From contig NZ_CP149571.1 in the NCBI RefSeq assembly GCF_037890695.1, forward strand, positions 131,501 to 195,500: a stretch of 64,000 nucleotides of DNA. The letters run 5' to 3'. Under the pieces are notes generated by a model. The model did not search any database. It had not been told where the DNA came from and saw only the letters and a list, made by a program, of their open reading frames with translations. This document shows, one piece after another, positions 50,638 through 59,081 of this stretch (positions are counted from its first letter, which is position 1; each line of letters opens with the position of its first letter). A program made the position numbers and the translations under genes. Source of the DNA: Aeromonas jandaei. GTDB lineage: Bacteria; Pseudomonadota; Gammaproteobacteria; Enterobacterales; Aeromonadaceae.

Positions 50638-52242
50638 ATGAAAGGATGGAGCCCCTTGCTGGCCCTCTTGGGCTGTGCCGCAGTCCAGGCTGCCGATATT
50701 CCCGCCGGAACTGAACTGGCCGCCAAACAGGTGGTGGTTCGCCACCTGAAAGATGAACCTGCCAGTCTCAGTCCGCTCAAGCTGGTCGGCTTGCCCGAAT
50801 TGCAGGTGCTGCGGGATCTGTTCGAGGGGCTGCTGACCCAGGGGCCGGATGGCAAACCCGTCCCCGCCGTTGCCTTGCGCTGGGAGAACAAGGACAACCA
50901 GTTTTTCACCTTCCACCTGCGCCCGGATGCCCGCTGGTTCAACGGCGATCTGGTCAAGGCTGGCGACTTCGTCTATAGCTGGCGCAAGCTGGTCGACCCG
51001 AAAGAGGCGGCCACTTTCGCCTGGTTTGCCCAGCTTGCCCGCTTCGACAAGGTGGACGAGATCATGGCTGGCAAATTGCCTGCCAGCGAGCTGGGTGTCA
51101 AGGCGATCGATGACCACACCCTGCAGATTAGCCTCTCCCAACCGGTTCCCTATTTCCTGAGCCTGCTCACCCACCCCAGCCTGTCGCCACTGCATCAGGC
51201 CAGCATCGAGAAGTTTGGCAACAAGTGAACCCAGCCCGGCAAGCTGGTCGGCAACGGCGCCTTCGTGCTGAGCAGTCGGGTGGTCAACGAGAAGCTGGAG
51301 CTGGTGCCCAATCCCCACTACTGGGACAAGGCCCACACTGTGCTGACCAAGGTCATCTTCATGCCGATCAATCAGGAGACCACCGCCACCAACCGCTATC
51401 TGGCGGGGGATCTGCAGATCACCGAATCCTTCCCCAAGGAGCAGTACGACAAGCTGATGAAAGAGATCCCGGGTGAGGTCTACACCCCGATGCAGCTTGG
51501 TACCTACTACTACGCCTTCAATACCCGTCAGCCACCGCTCGACGATGTACGGGTACGCAAAGCGCTCTCCTACACCATCGATCGCGCCCTGATTGCCGAC
51601 AAGGTGCTCGGCACCGGCGAGAAACCGGCCTACCACTTCACCCCGGATGTCACCGCCAGCTTCGAGCCCAAGGCCAACCTGCTCTCGAGCAGCAGCCAAC
51701 AGGAGCTGGACAGCAAGGCACAGGCGCTGCTCAAGGAGGCTGGCTACGGCCCGGACAAACCGCTCAAGCTCTCGCTGCTCTACAACACCGCCGAAGTACA
51801 CAAGAAACTGGCGCTCGCCATCGCCAACATGTGGAAACAGAAGCTGGGCGCTCAGGTAGAGCTGACCAATCAGGAGTGGAAAACCTATCTCGACAGCCGC
51901 CAGAGCGGCCAGTTCGAGGTGATCCGCTCCTCCTGGGTGGCCGACTACAACGACCCGTCCGCCTTCCTCGGCCTGTGGGGCTCTCACCACAGCGGCAACA
52001 TGACCGGCTTTGCCAATGCAAGCTATGACCAGTTGCTGGACAAGGCGGCGCAAACCCGCGACAGCGGCGCCCGCAGCCGGCTGTTCGATCAGGCGGAGAA
52101 CATCCTCGAACAGCAGGCGCCCATCGCCCCCATCTATCAGTACACCAATGCCCGGCTCATCAAGCCCTGGCTCAAGGGCTACCCCATCAACAACCCGGAA
52201 GATGTGGCCTACAGCCGCCAGCTCTATATCGTCAAACACTGA
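50638..52242 (+). pseudogene. OppA/MppA-like peptide-binding protein with in-frame TGA
   Basis: The frame from ATG at 50638 encodes a 534-residue family 5 solute-binding protein (OppA 543) interrupted at codon 197 by TGA (51226-51228). The context ASIEKFGNK-stop-TQPGKLVGNGAF corresponds to FGDKWTQPG in OppA, so Trp is replaced by a stop through one G to A change. The rest is intact: signal peptide MKGWSPLLALLGCAAVQA, LKDEPASLSPLKLVG, DDVRVRKALSYTIDRALIADKVLG and the C-terminal lobe. No permease genes are next to it, as for MppA. Either a recent null allele or a sequence error. Confidence 0.85.
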
Positions 52243-52266
52243 GCTGATATAGCGCGCTGAAGCACA

Positions 52267-52293
52267 AGAGGGCCGCCTGCGGGTGGCCCTCTT
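52267..52293 (+). terminator. Hairpin after the oppA-like gene
   Basis: AGAGGGCCGCC and GGTGGCCCTCT pair around TGCG, with a weak CTTATTG tail. Confidence 0.6.
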
Positions 52294-52374
52294 ATTGATA
52301 CTGTTCACACCCGATATCGCCGCATAGAATGCCCGCTTTCCGATTCCATCAGCCGTTGTCGATCGCCATTTATC

Positions 52375-52674
52375 ATGCGTTACCTGTTACTGCTCTCCCT
52401 GCTCTGGACACTGCCAGCCCTGGCCGAGAGTGAATCTCGCTGCCAGCAAGCCTTTGTCGACTGGATGCTGCATCAGCAACAGCAGTTCAGCGATCGCAAG
52501 GCGGACAAGATGACGCGGCGACGGGCCGAACGAGCTATCGATCTCGCCCGGCAGGAGTACGACAAAGCGGGCAGCTTCTGCCAGACCATGCTGCAAATAG
52601 AGGCGCATCGCGACAGCGATCCCCGCTTCACCCCGCGCGAGGGGGAGATCCACAACTTCCACCCCGCCAGCTGA
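52375..52674 (+). CDS. Small exported hypothetical protein
   Basis: The protein is 99 residues long. MRYLLLLSLLWTLPALAES is a signal peptide with cleavage after ALA. The mature 80 residues are helical and charged with two Cys (SRCQQAF and SFCQTML), which could form a disulfide. The family was not recognised. It is closed by a strong terminator and lies between the oppA-like gene and dusA, apparently as its own unit. Confidence 0.75.
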   Translation: MRYLLLLSLLWTLPALAESESRCQQAFVDWMLHQQQQFSDRKADKMTRRRAERAIDLARQEYDKAGSFCQTMLQIEAHRDSDPRFTPREGEIHNFHPAS

Positions 52675-52699
52675 GCCTCTGACCACAGCCGATTGAAAT

Positions 52700-52727
52700 A
52701 AAAAAGCGCGTCACAAGACGCGCTTTT
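52700..52727 (+). terminator. Bidirectional terminator before dusA
   Basis: AAAAGCGCGTC and GACGCGCTTTT pair around ACAA with A and T runs on both sides. Confidence 0.9.
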
Positions 52728-52749
52728 CTCGCTTTGCCTGACAGGAGAG

Positions 52750-53745
52750 TTATTCGCTCTGCTCGCTGGCGGCAAACTCCGGCACCTTGGCCATGGCATC
52801 CAGCACCACCTGAATATCCGCCCCCGGCTTGCAGGCGTTTTCGCTCAGGTGACGGCGCCAGGCGCGCGCCCCCTGCATATTCTGGAACAACCCCAGCATG
52901 TGGCGGGTCATGTGGGAGAGGTAGTTGCCCTTGGCCAGCTCCTGCTCGATATAGGGCAGCATCATCCGTACCACCTCATGGCGGCTCGGCACGGCGTTGT
53001 TCTGGCCGAACACCAGATTATCCACCTGCGCCAGAATGTAGGGATTCTGATAGGCTTCGCGCCCCATCATGACACCGTCCACGTGTTGCAGGTGCTCAAG
53101 GGTCTGCTCCATGGAGGTGACGCCGCCGTTGAGGGCGATGGTGAGATCCGGGTAATCCTGCTTGACCCGATAGACGCGAGGATAATCGAGGGGCGGGATC
53201 TCGCGGTTCTCCTTGGGACTCAGGCCGCTCAGCCAGGCCTTGCGGGCATGGACGATGAAGGTATCGCAACCGGCGTCCCGCACCTGTTCAATAAAGGTCT
53301 GCAGAAATTCGTAGGAGTCCTGATCGTCGATGCCGATGCGGGTCTTCACCGTTACCGGAATATCGACCACATCGCGCATCGCCTTGACGCTGTCCGCCAC
53401 CAGTGCCGGTTCCCCCATCAGGCAGGCACCAAAGCGGCCATTCTGCACCCGATCGGAGGGGCAGCCGACGTTGATGTTCACCTCGTCATAGCCGCGCTCC
53501 TCGGCCAGCTTGGCACAGCGCGCCAGATCGGCCGGATTGCTGCCACCCAGCTGCAGGGAGATGGGGTGCTCCTGCTCGCTGTAACCCAGATAATCACCCT
53601 TGCCGTGGATGATGGCGCCGGTGGTCACCATTTCGGTATAGAGCAAGGTCTGGCGGCTCATCAGTCGATGAAAATAACGGCAATGCCGATCGGTCCAGTC
53701 CAGCATGGGGGCGATGGAAAAACGCTGCGCCTGCATAAAAATCAT
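52750..53745 (-). CDS. dusA: tRNA-dihydrouridine synthase A
   Basis: The protein is 331 residues long with an FMN-binding TIM barrel. The signature [19 protein letters not shown] lies at about residues 92-110, with the catalytic Cys108 in [23 protein letters not shown] at the start and [31 protein letters not shown] match E. coli DusA, which reduces U20/U20a in tRNA. Two nearby ATG codons (53745 and 53736) are possible starts. Confidence 0.95.
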   Translation of the reverse strand: MIFMQAQRFSIAPMLDWTDRHCRYFHRLMSRQTLLYTEMVTTGAIIHGKGDYLGYSEQEHPISLQLGGSNPADLARCAKLAEERGYDEVNINVGCPSDRVQNGRFGACLMGEPALVADSVKAMRDVVDIPVTVKTRIGIDDQDSYEFLQTFIEQVRDAGCDTFIVHARKAWLSGLSPKENREIPPLDYPRVYRVKQDYPDLTIALNGGVTSMEQTLEHLQHVDGVMMGREAYQNPYILAQVDNLVFGQNNAVPSRHEVVRMMLPYIEQELAKGNYLSHMTRHMLGLFQNMQGARAWRRHLSENACKPGADIQVVLDAMAKVPEFAASEQSE

Positions 53746-53873
53746 CCGGGTTGGCTAAAGAAAGGGGCGGATTTTATCACAACGTGAAGCAGCCCCAGAA
53801 AATGAATTTTGTCGCCGCGCCATGCGAGGCCCTGTGATAGTATCCAGCTAATAGAAAGGGCAATTGCGCGATC

Positions 53874-54332
53874 ATGAATCAAGACCAACTTTTACAACGA
53901 GCCGAGCGACTCTGTGTACAGCGAGGGATCCGCTTCACCCCGACCCGACGTCAGGTATTTCGCCTGCTGGCGGCACATGGCAACGCCATCAGCGCCTATG
54001 ATTTGTTGGCTCAACTGCAGCGAACGGAAGCCAACGCCAAACCGCCAACCGTATACCGGGCACTCGATTTTCTGCTCGAACAGGGCTTTGCCCACAAGGT
54101 GGAATCGCTGAACGCATTTATCTTCTGCTGCCACTTCGATCACGCTCACCCGATGCAGCTGCTCATCTGCGATGACTGCGGCGAGGTGGTCGAGCTGCAC
54201 GACACGGCGATCGATAGCGCGTTTTCCGAGCAGGCCCATCTGCATGGTTTTACTATTACCAATAAGACGATAGAGGCACATGGCCAATGTGCTCGCTGTA
54301 CGCCCACTGTAGGAAGTCATCATGAAGGCTGA
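53874..54332 (+). CDS. zur: Zinc uptake regulator Zur (Fur family)
   Basis: The protein is 152 residues long. The winged helix has CVQRGIRFTPTRRQVFRLLAAHGN and PPTVYRALDFLLEQGFAHKVES. The metal sites include FCCHFDHAHPMQLLICDDCGEVVEL (the H-x-H and C-x2-C structural zinc) and the C-terminal HGQCARC. These features match Zur rather than Fur. It represses zinc import when zinc is plentiful. Its stop overlaps the cheX start by 11 bases. Confidence 0.93.
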   Translation: MNQDQLLQRAERLCVQRGIRFTPTRRQVFRLLAAHGNAISAYDLLAQLQRTEANAKPPTVYRALDFLLEQGFAHKVESLNAFIFCCHFDHAHPMQLLICDDCGEVVELHDTAIDSAFSEQAHLHGFTITNKTIEAHGQCARCTPTVGSHHEG

Positions 54333-54783
54333 TTTTGTAAATCCGTTCCTGCTCTCTCTGCTCAATGTGCTCTCTACCATGGCACAACTGGAACTCAAAC
54401 CGGGCAAACCGAAACGCAAGATGGACGAGCTGGCTCGCGGCGATGTCTCAGGCCTGATCGGCATGGTCGGCCCGCAGACCCGTGGCTCCCTCTCCATCAG
54501 CTTTGAAAAAGGGCTGGCGCTGGAGATCATGCGCCGCATGCTGGGGGAAGCGCCTGCCACCATCAATGAAGAGGTGACCGACATGGTGGGCGAGATCACC
54601 AACATGGTGACCGGTGGTGCCAAGCGGATGCTGGGCGAGAAGGGCTACGAGTTTGACATGGCCACTCCGGTTATCGTCTCCGGCCCTAACCACACCATCA
54701 CTCACCGCGCAGATGGCACCAAGATCATGATGCCTTTCGAATCTGATTTTGGTCGCGCCACCATCGAAATCTGCTTCGAGTAG
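54322..54783 (+). CDS. cheX: CheX-type chemotaxis phosphatase
   Basis: The protein is 153 residues long. It has the CheX/CheC core with the E-x2-N signature in EEVTDMVGEITNMVTGGAKR (about residues 85-104), which dephosphorylates CheY-P. N-terminal KADFVNPFLLSLLNVLSTMA and ISFEKGLALEIMRRMLGE follow the CheX fold. It is outside any chemotaxis cluster, in translational overlap with zur. AGGAAG precedes the ATG. Confidence 0.92.
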   Translation: MKADFVNPFLLSLLNVLSTMAQLELKPGKPKRKMDELARGDVSGLIGMVGPQTRGSLSISFEKGLALEIMRRMLGEAPATINEEVTDMVGEITNMVTGGAKRMLGEKGYEFDMATPVIVSGPNHTITHRADGTKIMMPFESDFGRATIEICFE

Positions 54784-54788
54784 TCACG

Positions 54789-55019
54789 ATGTGGACTGCC
54801 TTGAAATGGTTCTTTATCTGCTGGGCGTTGCTGCTGATCCTCTCTGATATCCAGATCAGCACCTCCCTCTACAAATACGAAGACAATCGGGTAGTCATCA
54901 ACTTCCCGCGCTGGCAAGCCAAAGCACCGTGGGGCACTTTCGAATGGCATGCCGGGCGCATTCAGACCCACTGGTATGGTCTGGATGGCAAGCCCAAACC
55001 GGAAGGCCCGCGCATCTAG
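54789..55019 (+). CDS. Small inner-membrane hypothetical protein
   Basis: The protein is 76 residues long. One membrane helix (ALKWFFICWALLLILSDIQ) at residues 4-22 is followed by a Trp-rich soluble tail (WQAKAPWGTFEWHAGRIQTHWYG). It starts 5 bases after cheX, so the three genes zur-cheX-this form one unit. The family was not recognised. Confidence 0.75.
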   Translation: MWTALKWFFICWALLLILSDIQISTSLYKYEDNRVVINFPRWQAKAPWGTFEWHAGRIQTHWYGLDGKPKPEGPRI

Positions 55020-55043
55020 TTCGCCTGCTTGAAGACCCATACC

Positions 55044-55071
55044 AAGAGGCCAGCATCTGCTGGCCTCTTTT
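55044..55071 (+). terminator. Terminator of the zur-cheX unit
   Basis: AAGAGGCCAGCA and TGCTGGCCTCTT form a 12-base perfect stem with a TTTT tail. Confidence 0.92.
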
Positions 55072-55097
55072 GTTATGCGAACGGGTAAATCACCTGC

Positions 55098-56432
55098 TTA
55101 CGCTGCCTCGGCAGCCAGATCGCCGACCGGCCGCACCAGCATGCCAAGCAGACAGGCCAGCAGGGTTGGCATCAGCCAAGCGAGCCCCTTGTCAAACAGC
55201 GGCAGGAAGGCAAACGCCTCCATCTTCATGCCGGCAGCCCCCAGCCCATCGAGACAGCCAAACAGGAAGGCCACCGCCAGCACGCAGCGGAACGCCAGAC
55301 GCGGGCGACCAAAGTAGCCCTTGAGGAAGGTAACCAGCACCAGCGCGATGGCGACCGGATAGATGGCCACCAGCACCGGAATGGAGAGGCCAATCAACTC
55401 GCTCAGACCCACATTGGCCACCAGCGCACAGAGCGCCCCCAGCAGCATGACCCAGTTGCGATAGGCCCAGCCAGTCAGACCGTGGAAGTAGTCGGCACCG
55501 GCACAAAGCAGGCCGACCGCACTGGTAAAGCAGGCCAACGTGATAATGGCCGCCAGAATGAACTGACCCGGCTGACCAAACAGGCTCAGCACATAGGCAT
55601 TGACGATGGTGCCGCCATTGCTGATATCGCTCGCCACCCCTTCAGCACTGTTGCCCAGATGAAAGAGCGAGATATAGACAGCCGACAGCCCGACCGCCGA
55701 GATCAACCCCGCGATGGTCAAGTATTTGAACTGGCTGCGATAATCCTCAATCCCCTTCTGGCGCAGCAAGCCGATGATCAGGGCACCGAACATCAGGGAG
55801 GCCAGGGTATCCATGGTGTTGTACCCCTCCAGCATCCCCTTGGTCAGGGCTGCTTCTATGTACTCACCACTGGCATCGGGCATGGTGCCCTGCGGCGCCA
55901 CAAAGACCCCGACCGCCAGAATGAGCAGCATCACCATCAGCGCCGGCGTCAGGTACTTGCCGACCGCATCGAGCAGCTTGCCGCGATCGAGCGCCACCAG
56001 GATCACCAGCGCAAAGAAGCTCAGGGTATAGAGCAGCAGCCCCCCATGGCCGGCATCGCCGAGCCAGGGCTTGAGCCCCATCTCGTAGGCAACCAGACCG
56101 GTGCGGGGAATGGCGAACGCAGGCCCCATGATGATGTAGATGGCGATGGCCAACGCAGTGGCAACGCCTGCCGGCAGATAGCGGGTCAGCTCGGTCCAGC
56201 CACCGGCACCACGCCCGGAGCTACCCTTGGCTACCGCAATCAGGGTGATCAGCGGCAGCCCCACCGCCGTCAGCAGAAAACCGCACATGGCGGCAACCAG
56301 ATGCTCACCGGCCATAAAACCAGCCAGCGGCGGAAAAATGATATTGCCTGCCCCCAGATAGAAGGCGAACGTCATAAACCCCAATCCGAATACGTCGGAC
56401 AACTTCAATGATTTCGTCAAACCCAACCTCAT
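55098..56432 (-). CDS. brnQ: Branched-chain amino-acid transporter BrnQ, paralogue 1
   Basis: The protein is 444 residues long with about 12 membrane helices. The LIVCS family signature LSDVFGLGFMTFAFYLGAGNIIFPPLAG lies near the N-terminus, with GLLRQKGIEDYRSQFKYLTIAG and a C-terminal ending in AAEAA. It imports Leu, Ile and Val with Na+ or H+. ATG at 56432 is chosen, giving the same N-terminal plan as paralogue 2. It lies 322 bases downstream of paralogue 2 on the same strand, with a terminator between them. Confidence 0.93.
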   Translation of the reverse strand: MRLGLTKSLKLSDVFGLGFMTFAFYLGAGNIIFPPLAGFMAGEHLVAAMCGFLLTAVGLPLITLIAVAKGSSGRGAGGWTELTRYLPAGVATALAIAIYIIMGPAFAIPRTGLVAYEMGLKPWLGDAGHGGLLLYTLSFFALVILVALDRGKLLDAVGKYLTPALMVMLLILAVGVFVAPQGTMPDASGEYIEAALTKGMLEGYNTMDTLASLMFGALIIGLLRQKGIEDYRSQFKYLTIAGLISAVGLSAVYISLFHLGNSAEGVASDISNGGTIVNAYVLSLFGQPGQFILAAIITLACFTSAVGLLCAGADYFHGLTGWAYRNWVMLLGALCALVANVGLSELIGLSIPVLVAIYPVAIALVLVTFLKGYFGRPRLAFRCVLAVAFLFGCLDGLGAAGMKMEAFAFLPLFDKGLAWLMPTLLACLLGMLVRPVGDLAAEAA

Positions 56433-56754
56433 CTGCCTTATCAGCTTGTTCTTGTTGATTACACCCACTGCCTGGCAGATAACCTGACAACCATATGCTC
56501 GCTTCCCGCTCTCCCCGACAATCGGATGAGGAGCGCCATCCTGAGCATAAAGAAGAGATATTTGATCTCAATCACACATTAATATCTTGAAACAATTTGC
56601 TTGGCCAGAATTAATCGCTGAATGACCACGGTGGAGAAGGAGCTGAAGCGCGGGAGAGAGAAAGGAAGCGGGAAAGCATCCGGCAGCAGTGCAGGGCTCA
56701 ACAAACAAAAGAGCCTGCACAAGGCAGGCTCTTTATTCAGAGAAAGGGAAGCTA
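56433..56754. other. Gap between the two brnQ genes
   Basis: 322 bases. The part near 56560-56620 is AT-rich and is the likely promoter region of brnQ paralogue 1. A terminator for paralogue 2 lies at 56707-56735. No gene was seen. Confidence 0.6.
56707..56735 (-). terminator. Terminator after brnQ paralogue 2
   Basis: AGAGCCTGC and GCAGGCTCT form a 9-base stem; the minus-strand tail is TTTTGTTTGTT. Confidence 0.87.
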
Positions 56755-58068
56755 TCAGGCAGCTTCGGCGGCCAGCTTCTCGGCCGGGCGAACCACCATC
56801 CCTACCACGCAAGCCAGCAGGGTCGGCATCAGCCAGGCGAGGCCCTTGTCAAACAGCGGCAGGAAGGCAAACGCATCCATCTTCATGCCGGCAGCACCCA
56901 GACCATCCAGGCAGCCGAACAGGAAAGCCACCACCAGCACAGCGCGGAACACCAGACGCGGGCGACCGAAGTAACCCTTCAGGAAGGTGACCAGCACCAG
57001 CGCCACGGCAACCGGATAGATGGCAACCAGCACCGGAATGGAGAGGCTGATGAGCTGGCTCAGACCCACGTTGGCCACCACGGCGCAGATGACGCCCAGC
57101 AGCACGACCAGCTTCTTGTAAGCCATGCCGGTCAGATTGTGGAAAAAGTCGGAGCAGGCAGAGATCAGACCCACAGCAGTGGTGAAGCAAGCCAGAGTAA
57201 TGATGGCAGCCAGAATGAACTGACCCGGCTGACCAAACAGGCTCAGCACATAGGCGTTGACGATGGCGCCACCATTGCTGATGTCGGTCGCCACACCAGC
57301 GGCAGTGTTGCCCAGCTCGAACAGGGAGATGTAGACCACGGAGAGGCCGATGGCAGAGATCAGGCCGGCGATGGCCAGATACTTGAACTGGCTCTGGTAG
57401 TCGTTAATCCCTTTCTGGCGCAGCAGGTCGACGATCAGGGCACCGAACATCAGGGAAGCCAGGGTATCCATGGTGTTGTAGCCTTCCAGGATCCCTTTCA
57501 CAAACGGGCTGTTCTGATAGTCACCGGCAGATTCCGGCATGGTGCCCTGCGGCGCCACAAACACCCCGATCGCCAGGGTCAGCAGCAGCAACATCAGCAC
57601 CGGAGTCAGGTATTTGCCGATGGCGTCCATCAGCTTGCCCTGGTTCATGGAAACCAGCACGGCCACCCCGAAGAAGAGCACTGTGTAGGCAGCCAGACCC
57701 GCCTGACCCATATCGCCGATAAAAGGCTTGAGACCCATCTCGTAGGCCACCAGACCGGTACGGGGAGCCGCAAAGGCCGGGCCGATGATGATGTAGATGG
57801 CAACCGCCAGCGCAGTGGCCACGCCCGCAGGCAGCAGCTTGGTCATGCCGGCCCAGCCGTTACCGGCCTTGGCGACGGCAATAATGGTGATGAGCGGCAG
57901 GCCCACAGCGGTAACCAGAAAACCCAGCATCGCCAGAGAGAGGTGTTCGCCAGCCATGTAACCAGCGAGCGGCGGGAAGATGATGTTACCGGCGCCCAGG
58001 TAGAAGGCGAAGGTCATGAACCCCAATCCGAGTACGTCGGACAACGTGAGTGATTTCTTCAAGTTCAA
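56755..58068 (-). CDS. brnQ: Branched-chain amino-acid transporter BrnQ, paralogue 2
   Basis: The protein is 437 residues long, strongly similar to paralogue 1 throughout (LSDVLGLGFMTFAFYLGAGNIIFPPLAG, VAPQGTMPES, GLLG-type core, C-terminal AAEAA). The shared sequence extends to the last residues, so this is a tandem duplication that has since diverged. A candidate small RNA or attenuator with its own promoter lies about 70 bases upstream (58139-58210). Confidence 0.94.
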   Translation of the reverse strand: MNLKKSLTLSDVLGLGFMTFAFYLGAGNIIFPPLAGYMAGEHLSLAMLGFLVTAVGLPLITIIAVAKAGNGWAGMTKLLPAGVATALAVAIYIIIGPAFAAPRTGLVAYEMGLKPFIGDMGQAGLAAYTVLFFGVAVLVSMNQGKLMDAIGKYLTPVLMLLLLTLAIGVFVAPQGTMPESAGDYQNSPFVKGILEGYNTMDTLASLMFGALIVDLLRQKGINDYQSQFKYLAIAGLISAIGLSVVYISLFELGNTAAGVATDISNGGAIVNAYVLSLFGQPGQFILAAIITLACFTTAVGLISACSDFFHNLTGMAYKKLVVLLGVICAVVANVGLSQLISLSIPVLVAIYPVAVALVLVTFLKGYFGRPRLVFRAVLVVAFLFGCLDGLGAAGMKMDAFAFLPLFDKGLAWLMPTLLACVVGMVVRPAEKLAAEAA

Positions 58069-58138
58069 CCTCGTCTGTCTTGTAAATTATTGCTTGTTAT
58101 AGTTTTTATCGGTCATTGACCAGTTTGTTCATATGGGT

Positions 58139-58210
58139 AAAAAAAAGAGCCCCGCTTGATTTTTCATCGTGACCAGTGGTTTTGGCTGGTCTGGAGCGGG
58201 CGCTCGATCT
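58139..58210 (-). ncRNA. Candidate small RNA or terminated leader upstream of brnQ
   Basis: On the minus strand, -35 TTGAAC (58239-58244) and -10 TATGCT (58217-58222) are 16 bases apart and predict a start near 58210. The transcript folds almost at once: GAGCGCCCGCT (58195-58205) pairs with AGCGGGGCTC (58147-58156) with one bulge. It encloses an inner GACCAG/CTGGTC hairpin, and eight T residues follow. This gives a 72-base RNA. It may be an independent small RNA or an attenuated leader of brnQ paralogue 2. Confidence 0.45.
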
Positions 58211-58252
58211 CGAACCAGCATAATGGCATGAAAAAATAGTTCAAGACGAAAT

Positions 58253-58963
58253 TTACATCTTCAAATAGAAGGGGCTGGTCAGTTGGATATATCTGTCGGA
58301 ATAGGCTCCATCAGCAGAATGGATCACAATATCCCCCCTTTCACACCTGTTTAATCCTCTGCCAAGTCGCAATAAAACACGATTTGCCTCTTTACCCTCT
58401 CTGGTGATAACAGCTGTATAACAAATGCCATGCAGATCATAATCCGCCGAGATGCATAAAATTTCATCAGCCATGGCCGTCGGCAGCACCAGTGCCACCT
58501 CGCCATTCGGGGCCAGCAGTCGGTCGCAGGCAGCGAGCAGTGCATGGCTGTCGAGGGCACCGGTATGGCGGGCCATCGCCCGCGCCGGGTCGCTAAATGA
58601 CTGGCCTGCCACGAAGTAAGGGGGGTTGGAGACAATCAGGTCGTAAGGGTCGGCCTGATACCCCTGCACCGCGCTTTCGGTGATGGTCACGCGATCGGCC
58701 CAAGGGGAGGCGGCGACGTTCTCTCTGGCCTGGATCACTGCATCACTATCCAGCTCCACCCCGTCGATATGACAGTCAGATCTGCTGCGCTGGGCCAGCA
58801 TCAGGGCGATGAGGCCGCTGCCGGAGCCGATATCGAGCACCCGGCGCGCCTGTTCGACCGGGGCCCAGGCACCGAGCAGGATGCCGTCGGTGCCCACCTT
58901 CATGGCGCAGCGATCGTGATTGATATGGAACTGTTTGAAGGTAAAACCGCGACTACGCCCCAT
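58253..58963 (-). CDS. trmN: tRNA1(Val) (adenine(37)-N6)-methyltransferase
   Basis: The protein is 236 residues long. N-terminal FTFKQFHINHDRCAMKVGTDGILLGAWA, SAM motif VLDIGSGSGLIALMLAQR (about 42-59) and catalytic NPPYF (about 113-117) match E. coli TrmN6/YfiC. That enzyme methylates A37 of tRNA-Val(UAC), the same tRNA encoded six times in this window. It is divergent from srmB, as in E. coli. Confidence 0.93.
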   Translation of the reverse strand: MGRSRGFTFKQFHINHDRCAMKVGTDGILLGAWAPVEQARRVLDIGSGSGLIALMLAQRSRSDCHIDGVELDSDAVIQARENVAASPWADRVTITESAVQGYQADPYDLIVSNPPYFVAGQSFSDPARAMARHTGALDSHALLAACDRLLAPNGEVALVLPTAMADEILCISADYDLHGICYTAVITREGKEANRVLLRLGRGLNRCERGDIVIHSADGAYSDRYIQLTSPFYLKM

Positions 58964-59081
58964 CTGGCCCCCGTCATCTGCAAAAATGGTTGGCGATTAT
59001 AGCGACTAAGCCACACTCGCCATAGGAGCCGACGAGATAATCGCCTATAATCTGCCGTTTCCTTAATGACCGAGTATTGCC

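Noticed and set aside
22055..51228. Idea that the two TGA codons come from a methylation-linked sequencing error at GGACC
   Set aside because: Other TGGACC sites in the window (dusA and both NSS genes) are unchanged, so a simple systematic motif error is not shown. Left open rather than claimed.
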